Of a stretch of 46,041 nucleotides of DNA, positions 7,725 to 15,900 are shown in pieces (within the stretch, counting starts at the first letter, position 1; each line of letters opens with the position of its first letter). Source of the stretch: Bacteroidales bacterium (lineage in GTDB: Bacteria; Bacteroidota; Bacteroidia; Bacteroidales; Tenuifilaceae). The stretch covers positions 1 through 46,041 of the forward strand of contig JABFRB010000044.1 in assembly GCA_013141385.1 (NCBI GenBank). The letters are read 5' to 3'. The notes under the pieces were generated by a model that was not told where the DNA came from, made no database searches, and saw only the letters and a list, made by a program, of their open reading frames with translations. Made by a program: the position numbers and the translations under genes.

Positions 7725-9218
7725 CTAAAAAGGTTTATCCAATTTGATATAGTTTATCAGCTTATCGTTGGAGTTTAGATATTCCGCTGAGCATGGGTTA
7801 CCGTACAATGCTCGTTCAAGGTAATTGTTAATACCCTCGTTAAATTGTATTTTACTATTTCCGGCTGGGTTGCTATTACCATTCTCAATATTCGATAAAT
7901 CAATTGTGAATGGCATCCTGAAAACAATACCCGAATTCTTCAACTTGAATATTAGGGGTGTTAGCCCTCTCCCTGCTATCCTGCTGGGAGGGTTTCCTAT
8001 CAGCTCCATCGATTTACTATTCGGGGTAAGTGATGTTAAACTGCTGGCAGCCGAGTATGTATCTTCGTCCTGAATTACGTATATCTTCCTAAATATTTTG
8101 GAATTATTCTGCAATGGCTTTATGGTATCGGTTGAAGCAGAAATCTCAATAAATTTATAGGATCCTATAGATACATTGGCTTCGGCGCTGTCTTTTATAT
8201 TATATAAATTCAAAACCCTCTTGGTTGGACTGTTATTTAAAGCACCTATACTGCTCCTCACAACAACAGGTTCGGCTAAAACGCTCTCCAGTATCTTTTG
8301 CCAAACAACATCCTGCCCTCCCCTATTGCTCCTAACATCTAGCACAACTTTCGTTATGCTATCGTTGAGCTTATCGTGAATTAATTTAAAGTAATACTCT
8401 TCGTTAAACATAAAGGGAATCCTAAGATATAGAATATCTTTACCAATAACCTCGGCAAAAGGTTTACTGCACATACTTTCGTGCTCCTTCAAAAGGATTT
8501 CGAGCGGCTGGGCAAGGTTAATTGTTACAGTGTTTTCGCCAATTGTTAGGGTGAATTTACGGATTCCCAATTCGGGCATCGCCAAAAAAAACATCTCCGA
8601 GTACCATTTCCTATGGCTCTCGTCCCACCTTAAATCGTAAAAATGATACTTATACTTTGAAACAAAAGAGTCGATGCTAATATCATTAATAGCCCTAACC
8701 TCAAGCCCCTCCTTAATCTTTGCTCCATTGTAATTGAAAGGACGGACATTGTAGTACTTTCCATCAATATATTTCACCCTTAAACCACACTTTATTTGTG
8801 AGTAGATGCTGTCGTAAACGAGTTTAAAGTATCTGTCGGCGTTGAGCGTATCGGCTAGGGATACATTGCCAAAACTGGCTAGGTTGCCAAAGCGTTTGGT
8901 GTATAGGATGATGGTTGATTTGTCGGCAAAAATCAGGTGACCATCGTTGAGCACGGCAAATGCCTGTTTCATTATAAACGCAAAGTCTTTGGCTGTTTTG
9001 GCGTTTGAAATTCCTTTCCCAATGCTGTTTAGCTCTTTGTTAGCTTCAATACCAGTTTTCTGCTCCAGCTGCGGGCGCAATGCGTAGTAATTGTTTACGA
9101 TGGTGGTGAACTGGTTGTAATCCTCCATCATCGCATTCTGCGATAATACTTGTGCTGTTGTTGCAAGTGGGTAAAGAAGGCTTAAGCCTATAAATAAAGA
9201 TTTAAGGATTCTGGACAT
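7725..9218 (-). CDS. Secreted S41 family peptidase of the RiPP locus
   Basis: 497 aa with a signal peptide (about 1-22, ending ATTAQ), so periplasmic or exported. S41 (C-terminal-processing/tricorn-like) features: LNDGHLIF (about 90-97; the DGH motif of S41B proteins, His94 a candidate catalytic residue), VVLDVRSNRGGQ (291-302) and the nucleophile region DTYSAASSL with Ser389. No lysine at the CtpA position was apparent, so a Ser-His type site is more likely. Its start overlaps the end of the radical SAM gene by 17 bp, implying translational coupling. It may trim or release the modified peptides after export; the substrate is inferred only from context. Confidence 0.85.
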   Translation of the reverse strand: MSRILKSLFIGLSLLYPLATTAQVLSQNAMMEDYNQFTTIVNNYYALRPQLEQKTGIEANKELNSIGKGISNAKTAKDFAFIMKQAFAVLNDGHLIFADKSTIILYTKRFGNLASFGNVSLADTLNADRYFKLVYDSIYSQIKCGLRVKYIDGKYYNVRPFNYNGAKIKEGLEVRAINDISIDSFVSKYKYHFYDLRWDESHRKWYSEMFFLAMPELGIRKFTLTIGENTVTINLAQPLEILLKEHESMCSKPFAEVIGKDILYLRIPFMFNEEYYFKLIHDKLNDSITKVVLDVRSNRGGQDVVWQKILESVLAEPVVVRSSIGALNNSPTKRVLNLYNIKDSAEANVSIGSYKFIEISASTDTIKPLQNNSKIFRKIYVIQDEDTYSAASSLTSLTPNSKSMELIGNPPSRIAGRGLTPLIFKLKNSGIVFRMPFTIDLSNIENGNSNPAGNSKIQFNEGINNYLERALYGNPCSAEYLNSNDKLINYIKLDKPF

Positions 9219-10494
9219 TATTCTTAATTCTATAGTGGTTGAAGAGGAAAGTATTAAGGTTGTTCTTTATATCTGCACACGTATTGGCCTGCTCGTTTCT
9301 ATGTACGCTTTCAATCCTAGCGTATGGGCATCCGCCATCGCAAATTGGGAAGTAGAAACATTCTTTGCACTCTTGGAGCGATAAGGGATCGGCCTCAACT
9401 AGGTATTCGATGTATAGATCCGATGCTTTTAGATTGAAGATATCGCCAATGGTTTTGTCCTCAACCCCAATATCGTTCCAGCATTTGTAGAGTTCACCTT
9501 TAGGGCCAACAACAAAGCTGTTGATATGACGGGCAGTACATTCGCCAAATCCCGATTTTGGGTAGAATGCCAACGGTATTTTATATTTATCGTACTGCTG
9601 CGCCATAAACTCCAGCTTGTCCTCCTTTTGGAAAAGGCACGATGAGTTACACTTGGTTGAGTAAATATCGGTAACATACCCAGGATGTACGGATAGATTA
9701 TTTGTGGGGATTATTTCTTTTAGGTGATAGTAGAGCTGGTGATATTCGTCCTGATTATTCTTGTCGACATTAACCCTAAGGGCTACCTTCATCTCGGGGA
9801 TAATTTCAAAAAGGGTGGTTAAGTTCTTTATAATGGTTTGGAAGCTGTTCTTGTGCTGCTTGTGGGGTCGCCGTATATTGTGGGTTTGTTCAAGCCCATC
9901 TAATGTAATCTGTAGCTGTGTTATCTGGAGAGATTTAAGATTAGATATTACATTTTTATCTAATAGATACCCGTTAGTAATCATTGCTGCTTGATAGTTG
10001 ATACCCAATTTTAGAATCTCTTCGGTAATTTTCTGTACCTTTTTATACGCGATCAATGGCTCACCGCCGTACCACGTTACACGCAAAAACTCAATGTTTT
10101 TATGGTTTTTAATGAAATTAATAATTCCATCAATAACCTCCTCGGACATTTGATGCTCCGATGTTAAGTGATCCTTTTCGTAGCAATACTCACATGCAAA
10201 ATTGCACGACATGGTGGGCGCAATGGTTAAAGTTAAGTACTTTTTCTCAAACCTTGAGAGTAATCTCTGTAGCTTGATTTTGTTGTATATAGCCGAGTCG
10301 TTCTCAACAAGGATATTTTCTGCCTTTAGCCTCTCAATACTCTCAGGGTCTAAATCCAGTTTGCCAGCAGCGCAATCCTTCATAACCTCGTAATCATCGG
10401 CATTTAGCTTTATAAAATTATTGGTATACGAGTTATACAAAAAATACTCTTTATTATCGGTTTCGAATAGGTAGTTATACTTTGACCATTTCAT
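9202..10494 (-). CDS. Radical SAM/SPASM peptide maturase
   Basis: 430-aa enzyme. An N-terminal region (about 1-75) that may serve peptide recognition is followed by the radical SAM core, with the [4Fe-4S] motif C97-x3-C101-x2-C104 (SCNFACEYCYE) and WYGGEPL. It has a C-terminal SPASM domain with clustered cysteines (GECTARH, LYKCWND, CKECFYFPICDGGCPY, TCADI) for auxiliary clusters. It should install a post-translational crosslink in the adjacent precursors; thioether or carbon-carbon bonds at Cys or aromatic residues are both possible. It lies about 100 bp downstream of precursor 1, across a hairpin likely to reduce its expression relative to the peptides. Confidence 0.9.
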   Translation of the reverse strand: MKWSKYNYLFETDNKEYFLYNSYTNNFIKLNADDYEVMKDCAAGKLDLDPESIERLKAENILVENDSAIYNKIKLQRLLSRFEKKYLTLTIAPTMSCNFACEYCYEKDHLTSEHQMSEEVIDGIINFIKNHKNIEFLRVTWYGGEPLIAYKKVQKITEEILKLGINYQAAMITNGYLLDKNVISNLKSLQITQLQITLDGLEQTHNIRRPHKQHKNSFQTIIKNLTTLFEIIPEMKVALRVNVDKNNQDEYHQLYYHLKEIIPTNNLSVHPGYVTDIYSTKCNSSCLFQKEDKLEFMAQQYDKYKIPLAFYPKSGFGECTARHINSFVVGPKGELYKCWNDIGVEDKTIGDIFNLKASDLYIEYLVEADPLSLQECKECFYFPICDGGCPYARIESVHRNEQANTCADIKNNLNTFLFNHYRIKNNVQNP

Positions 10495-10550
10495 ACAATT
10501 AAATTAAGCTTGATTAGAAAAGTAAACTTTAATAATAGTGCAAAACGTAA

Positions 10551-10586
10551 GGGCTGCCCTTAACAGCATTTGTGCAGCGACAGCCC
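10551..10586 (-). terminator. Attenuating hairpin between precursor 1 and the maturase
   Basis: GGGCTG (10551-10556) pairs with CAGCCC (10581-10586). It belongs to the same hairpin family found after precursors 2 and 3. Partial readthrough would give high precursor and lower maturase expression. Confidence 0.5.
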
Positions 10587-10594
10587 GAATAGGT

Positions 10595-10792
10595 TTAGCA
10601 TAAACTGCTTTTGCAGATACAATCTGGAGCACAATTCCAAGCATCACAACCCCACCATGGATCGCATTGGGTATCTACCTCAGCAAACATACCCCCTTTT
10701 AATTCGGACATTGCTAAATTCGACAATCGAGCATCAATCTCTTTTTGAGAATCTTTCTTTTCAACAAAGTTGAATTCCTTTAATGTTTTCAT
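10595..10792 (-). CDS. RiPP precursor peptide 1 (GG-leader, Cys/Trp-rich core)
   Basis: 65 aa. The leader is residues 1-34 (MKTLKEFNFVEK... NLAMSELKGG), ending in a double glycine. The core of 31 residues contains CDPWWGCDAWNCAPDC, then ICKSSLC: six Cys and three Trp. It resembles the GG-Bacteroidales family of radical-SAM-modified precursors. The ATG at 10792 is chosen because the same MKTLKEF start is conserved in all three paralogs; a TTG nine bases earlier is in frame but not needed. It is the precursor closest to the maturase gene. Confidence 0.88.
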   Translation of the reverse strand: MKTLKEFNFVEKKDSQKEIDARLSNLAMSELKGGMFAEVDTQCDPWWGCDAWNCAPDCICKSSLC

Positions 10793-10816
10793 AATAAACA
10801 ATATTTTGGTTTGTTG

Positions 10817-10844
10817 TGTAATAATAAAAATATATATCCAATAT
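10817..10844 (-). promoter_or_regulatory. Conserved promoter block of precursor 1
   Basis: 28 bp identical to 11183-11210 upstream of precursor 2, about 25 bp from the start codon, with TATATATTTTT in the place of a -7 element. Conservation of this block between paralogs suggests co-regulation. Confidence 0.5.
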
Positions 10845-10909
10845 TCTATATTTTAATACAATTTATTTGCGTATTTCAAAGGCAATAAACTAAGAAAACT
10901 GCAAAAAAG

Positions 10910-10949
10910 AAGGGCTGCCTTTAACAGCATTCGTTTTCGGGCAGCCCTT
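10910..10949 (-). terminator. Terminator of precursor 2
   Basis: AAGGGCTGCC (10910-10919) pairs with GGCAGCCCTT (10940-10949). On the minus strand it is followed by a TTCTTTTTTG tract, just after the stop of precursor 2. Confidence 0.75.
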
Positions 10950-10957
10950 GAATAGGT

Positions 10958-11158
10958 TTAGCACAAACTGCTCTTGCAAACACAGTCTGGAGCGCAATTC
11001 CAAGCATCGCAGCTTCTCCATGGATCGCATGGAAGAGCAACTTGCTCTGCCAATACACCTCCTTTTAACTCAGACATCGCTAAATTCGACAACCGAGCAT
11101 CAATCTCTTTTTGCGAATCTCTTTTTTCAACAAAGTTGAATTCCTTTAATGTTTTCAT
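10958..11158 (-). CDS. RiPP precursor peptide 2
   Basis: 66 aa. The leader is almost identical to that of precursor 1 and ends in MSELKGG. The 32-residue core contains CDPWRSCDAWNCAPDC and ends VCKSSLC. Differences from precursor 1 are concentrated right after the GG (VLAEQVALP) and at the variable pair after the first Trp (RS versus WG). Its own upstream block and downstream terminator make it a separate transcription unit or a strongly expressed part of the operon. It clearly arose by tandem duplication. Confidence 0.88.
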   Translation of the reverse strand: MKTLKEFNFVEKRDSQKEIDARLSNLAMSELKGGVLAEQVALPCDPWRSCDAWNCAPDCVCKSSLC

Positions 11159-11182
11159 AATAAACAATTATTTGGTTTGTCC

Positions 11183-11221
11183 TGTAATAATAAAAATATA
11201 TATCCAATATCCGATAATTTA
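11183..11221 (-). promoter_or_regulatory. Conserved promoter block of precursor 2
   Basis: Shares 28 bp exactly with the precursor 1 block. It also shares the adjoining CGATAATTTA with the precursor 3 block, so it links the three upstream regions. Confidence 0.5.
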
Positions 11222-11332
11222 ATTCACTTTATTGTGCAGGTTTCATAGGTTATAAACTTTAAAGCAAGCAATAAAAAAGTAAAAGGATATATTTTAGACA
11301 TTGTATTAGATTAGGCTGCTTTGAGTTTGATA

Positions 11333-11366
11333 AGAGTCCCGAACTTTTTAAAAAGTTCGGAACTCT
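11333..11366. repeat. Long inverted repeat in the precursor 2-3 gap
   Basis: AGAGT-C-CCGAACTTTTT meets AAAAAGTTCGG-A-ACTCT: 17-nt arms with one mismatch and almost no loop. It could form a cruciform or hairpin. The rest of the 11222-11525 gap shows nothing else. Confidence 0.6.
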
Positions 11367-11525
11367 AGGGTTTAACTTCTTTTCGAGGATTAAATTTTCT
11401 GAGTAAACTTTAGGTATAACAGTTGTTGCTTAATCTGTATAAAGTCTTTTGAATGACTCAACTAGAAATATTTCGCCAATTAATCGTGCTGTCATTGCAT
11501 ATAAACTTAAGAAAGGGGCAAAACA

Positions 11526-11561
11526 AAGGGCTGCCTTCAATATATATTTAAAGCAGCCCTT
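11526..11561 (-). terminator. Terminator of precursor 3
   Basis: AAGGGCTGC (11526-11534) pairs with GCAGCCCTT (11553-11561), about 25 bp past the stop of precursor 3. It has the same stem sequence as the hairpins after precursors 1 and 2. Confidence 0.7.
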
Positions 11562-11586
11562 AAAAGTTTACAATGAATCGATTTTA

Positions 11587-11838
11587 CTAATAAGGTTTTA
11601 AATCAATAGGTTGTGGAACAAAAGGCTGTGGATCGAAAGGTTTTGGATCAGCAATTGCTAGGTTACTCTTGCAAACACAGTCTGGATTGCAATTCCAAGC
11701 ATCGCAACTGCTCCATGGATCACATGTTCCTAATGCACCTCCTTTTAATTCTGACATTCCTAAATTCGACAATCGAGCATCAATCTCTTTTTGTGAATCT
11801 CTTTTCTCTACAAAATTGAATTCTTTTAATGTTTTCAT
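11587..11838 (-). CDS. RiPP precursor peptide 3 with proline-rich tail
   Basis: 83 aa. It has the same leader (MKTLKEFNFVEKRDSQKEID... MSELKGG, one A-to-G change). The core has CDPWSSCDAWNCNPDC followed by VCKSNL. Instead of ending there it continues with a tail of four related five-residue units (DPKPF, DPQPF, VPQPI, DLKPY). The last Cys of the other two peptides is missing, leaving five. The start at 11838 is set by leader homology; the open frame extends further upstream but that part is outside the homology. It is the first gene of the locus. Confidence 0.85.
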   Translation of the reverse strand: MKTLKEFNFVEKRDSQKEIDARLSNLGMSELKGGALGTCDPWSSCDAWNCNPDCVCKSNLAIADPKPFDPQPFVPQPIDLKPY

Positions 11839-11862
11839 AGTATATAATTTTTTAGATTGTAA

Positions 11863-11901
11863 TGTAATATTAAAAAATATATACTTAATATTCGATAATT
11901 T
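11863..11901 (-). promoter_or_regulatory. Conserved promoter block of precursor 3
   Basis: Diverged copy of the block upstream of precursors 1 and 2 (TGTAATATTAAAAAATATAT core, then CGATAATTTA), at the same distance from the start codon. Confidence 0.45.
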
Positions 11902-12086
11902 AGACCGATTTATTTTGCAGGAATGATTAATTGCAAATTGGAAAATAATCAGGCATAAAAAAGTTGCGAGATTATATATTGAATAGCGCAATTAGAGTTA
12001 ATTTGCTTATTAAATATTCTATTGCGAATAATAGAATTTTACCGAATTATTGTAGACAAAAAAATCAATATTTGATACCTTTAGAT

Positions 12087-12929
12087 ATGGACTACATCGA
12101 ACTTAAAATTACGGTAGAACCAACAAGTCAAGAAGTAAGCGAGATAGTTATTGCGCAGCTTGCCGAAATTGGTTTCGAAAGTTTTACCGAAAACAATAGT
12201 GGAATTAATGCTTACATAAGGATCTCCGATTTTACGGATGAAACTAAAGCCAAATTAAATGAACTTTTTCTCCCAGATAATATTAGAATATCCTACCAAA
12301 TAGAGCAAATTAAGGATCAGAATTGGAATGCACAATGGGAATCGAGTTTTGAGCCAATTAATGTAGATAATAGATGTTTAGTTCGTGCTTCGTTTCACAA
12401 GAATACCTCAGAACTGGAATACGATATTATTATCGATCCTAAAATGGCTTTTGGTACTGGACATCACCAAACCACATATTTGATGATTGAACAAATACTT
12501 AAGGCTGATCTAAAAGGAAAAACTGTACTTGATATGGGTTGTGGAACTGGAGTTCTTGCAATACTTGCAGAAATGAGAGGTGCAAAAGCCATTACTGCCA
12601 TTGATATTGATGAGTGGGCATATAAAAATACCGTTGAAAATATTCAAGTTAATAATTGCAGTAGAATAATACCCCAATGTGGAGATGTTCGCTTAATAGA
12701 AGGGAAGGAATTTAACGTTATTCTTGCCAATATAAATCGGAATATTCTCCTATCTGATATGAAGCATTACAATGATTCTTTATCTATAAACGGTGTGCTT
12801 ATCATTAGTGGAATACTCAAAACCGATATAGAGATAATTATGAGCAATGCAATTGACTTAGGATTAATCTATCAATCCACCTCAACACGTGATGAATGGG
12901 TAACAATGTCCTTTCTAAAATCTCACTAA
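12087..12929 (+). CDS. prmA: Ribosomal protein L11 methyltransferase
   Basis: 280-aa SAM-dependent enzyme that trimethylates ribosomal protein L11. The N-terminal substrate-binding domain begins MDYIELKITVEP. The catalytic domain shows DPKMAFGTGHHQTT, the SAM-binding VLDMGCGTGVLAI and NINRNIL. The start at 12087 is chosen because it gives the normal N-terminus; the frame stays open upstream without family similarity. It is the first gene after the RiPP block and divergent from it, and is followed after 10 bp by the 1548-aa gene. Confidence 0.95.
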   Translation: MDYIELKITVEPTSQEVSEIVIAQLAEIGFESFTENNSGINAYIRISDFTDETKAKLNELFLPDNIRISYQIEQIKDQNWNAQWESSFEPINVDNRCLVRASFHKNTSELEYDIIIDPKMAFGTGHHQTTYLMIEQILKADLKGKTVLDMGCGTGVLAILAEMRGAKAITAIDIDEWAYKNTVENIQVNNCSRIIPQCGDVRLIEGKEFNVILANINRNILLSDMKHYNDSLSINGVLIISGILKTDIEIIMSNAIDLGLIYQSTSTRDEWVTMSFLKSH

Positions 12930-12939
12930 AAAATAGAAT

Positions 12940-15900
12940 ATGGCTATAAACTTTTCCTCCATTAACCGAAGGTTACTTTCTTTCATTATAACCCTTGTTA
13001 TTATTTGTATAATAGCCATTAATGCTATAATAGCCTACTCTAGGGATGAGGGTAAATTTTCTGGCGATATTCAAAAGTTCCCTATTGAATTGAATAATAT
13101 CCTTAAACAGGATATAACCAAGGAAAACGATCAACTCCTTAAAGATTTTACCAAGTTTTGGACAGTCGATTCGATTCTAATTGATGAGCAGAAAAAAGAT
13201 ATAGTAACGGCATCTACCAAAATGCTTGAAAAAACAATTAATAGCAAGGATCATTTTTTTAAATACGTCCAGCTAATCATGTTTTGCGGTAAAGATGAAT
13301 ACGCAAAGAACCAATACACATCATGGGATAAAGGGTTTCAAAACATTGTAAACGATCCTAAAATTAGTATCGTTGAAATTGATGATTTTCTATCAATCTC
13401 ATTAAGTACAATTACAAAAGGAATTTTAAACGAAAAATCTGGCTATTTCTGGAAGGTAAATAAGAATAGCTATCGTTTTAATTCTGATAAAGAATTTACC
13501 ATTTCATATGACTCTATAAACCTAATCTGTTCAAACAGCAAGGATAGTATTTTTATAAAATCGACCGCTGGCTCATTTAATCCATTGACCAGAATTTGGA
13601 AGGGGAATAATGGTAAGGTTACATGGGCTCGGTCAAATTACCCTGAAAACGTAATCTTTGCAATCCTTTTAAAATATAAGATTAATCTTAATGAAAACAA
13701 CTATAAAGCTGATTCTGCAAAGTTTATAAACCACGATTATTTTACAAAACCAACCTTAGGTAAATTAACAGATTGGCTATTAAAAGACTATAGGCCTGAA
13801 TCCATACCTTACCCAGAATTCCAATCATACGATCAGTGGTTTCAAATCAAGGATCTCTTTAAAAATGTTGACTACGAGGGTGGTTTCACCATGCGTGGTT
13901 CAAAACTCATTGGAACTGGAGGCGCATCAAAACTTGCAACCATAATAATAAAACAAAACGATAAAGAATTCTTAAGAGTTGAAGGCAATATCCTTATTTT
14001 CCAACGGCAAATCATTAACTCCGAAAAGGCAAAAATTCGATTCAAATTCGATAAGGATTCACTATTTCATGTAGGCTTAAATTTTAATTACAACGACCAA
14101 AATAAAACGGTTGTTATATCTTCAACCGATAAATTGTTAACACAAAGTCCATTTAACAGTTCTTATCACAAACTCTCAATCTCATCAGGCCAGCTTAGCT
14201 GGAAAATAACGGATAATAAGATTTTTTTCGGAGCATCAACAGGTTCTGCAATAAATAGGGCAACCTTTGAATCAGGCAACTACTTTAATGAGGAAAAATT
14301 TGACCTAATGATGGGTCCTGACGAAAAACACCCGCTATTGGCTTTAGCCAACTATGCACGAAAGGTAAAAAGCAAATACTTCCTTGCAGAGGATATGGCC
14401 GGTTATCTCAGAAAATCCATAGAACAGGTTCGGATTGAAATGATGAAAATTGCAGTACAGGGTTATATTTATTATGATTTCAGTACCGATGAAATTCAGA
14501 TTACCCCCAAATTATACGATGCCATTAAAGCCCGAGGGCAACTCATCGATTATGATGTTATCAATTTTAACTCCCTAACTCAGGGTAGTCTGCCTAATGC
14601 AGAGCTTAATCTGAAAACAATGGAACTTGCCATTTATGGTATTGATAATATCTCTGTTAGCGATTCTCAAAATGTATACATCTATCCTTATAAGCATCAA
14701 ATTGTAATGCAAAAAAATAGAAACTTTTCTTTTGGGGGAAGCGTACGTTCGGGGTTATTCAAATTTGTTGGAAAAAAATTTCAATTTGATTATAGCAATT
14801 TTAAAATTGTTTTGGAAGATGTTGATTCATTAAAACTAGACTACAAGACAAGTCAGTATGATATGACTGGAAGGAATGTTCTTAAAACCATTAGCAGTAC
14901 CTTCGAAAAAATTACTGGAGATATTTTTATCGATAAGCCTGATAATAAATCAGGATTAAAGAAGAATAAAGGGTATCCTGTATTTAATAGCACCGCAACA
15001 TCATTCATTTACTATGATGATCCAGCAATTTTTGGCGGGGTGTATAAACGAGATAGTTTTTACTTTGAAGTTAAACCCTACAAATTCAACAATTTAAATA
15101 ACTTCGATCAACAAGACATTAATTTTATTGGAACCCTTTATTCATCAAATATATTTGCTCCAATAGAGGATACCTTGAAGTTACGCCCAGATAACTCCCT
15201 TGGATTTATTTGTATAACTCCCCCTGAAGGCATGGCTGTTTTCGATGGAAAGGGTAGAGTTTTTAATAAAATAGATTTAAGTAACAGTGGGCTAAGAGCC
15301 GATGGTCAATTAAAATATATTACATCTACCACCACTTCCAATGATTTTTACTTTTTCCCCGATTCACTAGCCACAAAATCAACCCAATTTACAATTGATC
15401 AACAACTCGCTGGAATACAATATCCAGAAACAAAGGGTAATAAACACCGTATCAAATGGTATCCCAAACGGGAAAAGTTTTTTGCCTATCGAGGGGAACA
15501 ACCCTTTGAGATGTATACTAACCAAGCCCGCCTTATGGGCAATCTCCTTCTCGAACCCCTTGGGTTAACTGGCAATGGAACCGTTAGGCTTGATAACGCA
15601 AAGCTAATTTCAAAAAAATATGAATTTGAGGCTAACGATTTTAATACCGATTCTACTAGCCTTGATTTATATGTTCCAAATTCCGATTCCGTATCATTTG
15701 AATCAACTAAGCTGAAAGCTAAAATTGATTTTCTAACTCGTCAGGGTATATTCAACAAAAAAGGGATAAGTATCTATGCCAAGATGCAGCCTCTTAGATA
15801 CGAAACCCACATGGATAGAATTATCTGGAATATGGGCAATAACGAGCTAACAATGTCAACAGGAGGTCGTCAGCAGGCGGTTGAAGCCGAGAAGTTTTAT

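Noticed and set aside
11839-11991. Extended N-terminus of precursor 3
   Set aside because: The upstream part covers the conserved promoter block; paralogs start at the MKTLKEF methionine.
11964-12086. Extended N-terminus of prmA
   Set aside because: Those ~41 residues have no match to the family start; the ATG at 12087 gives the standard protein.
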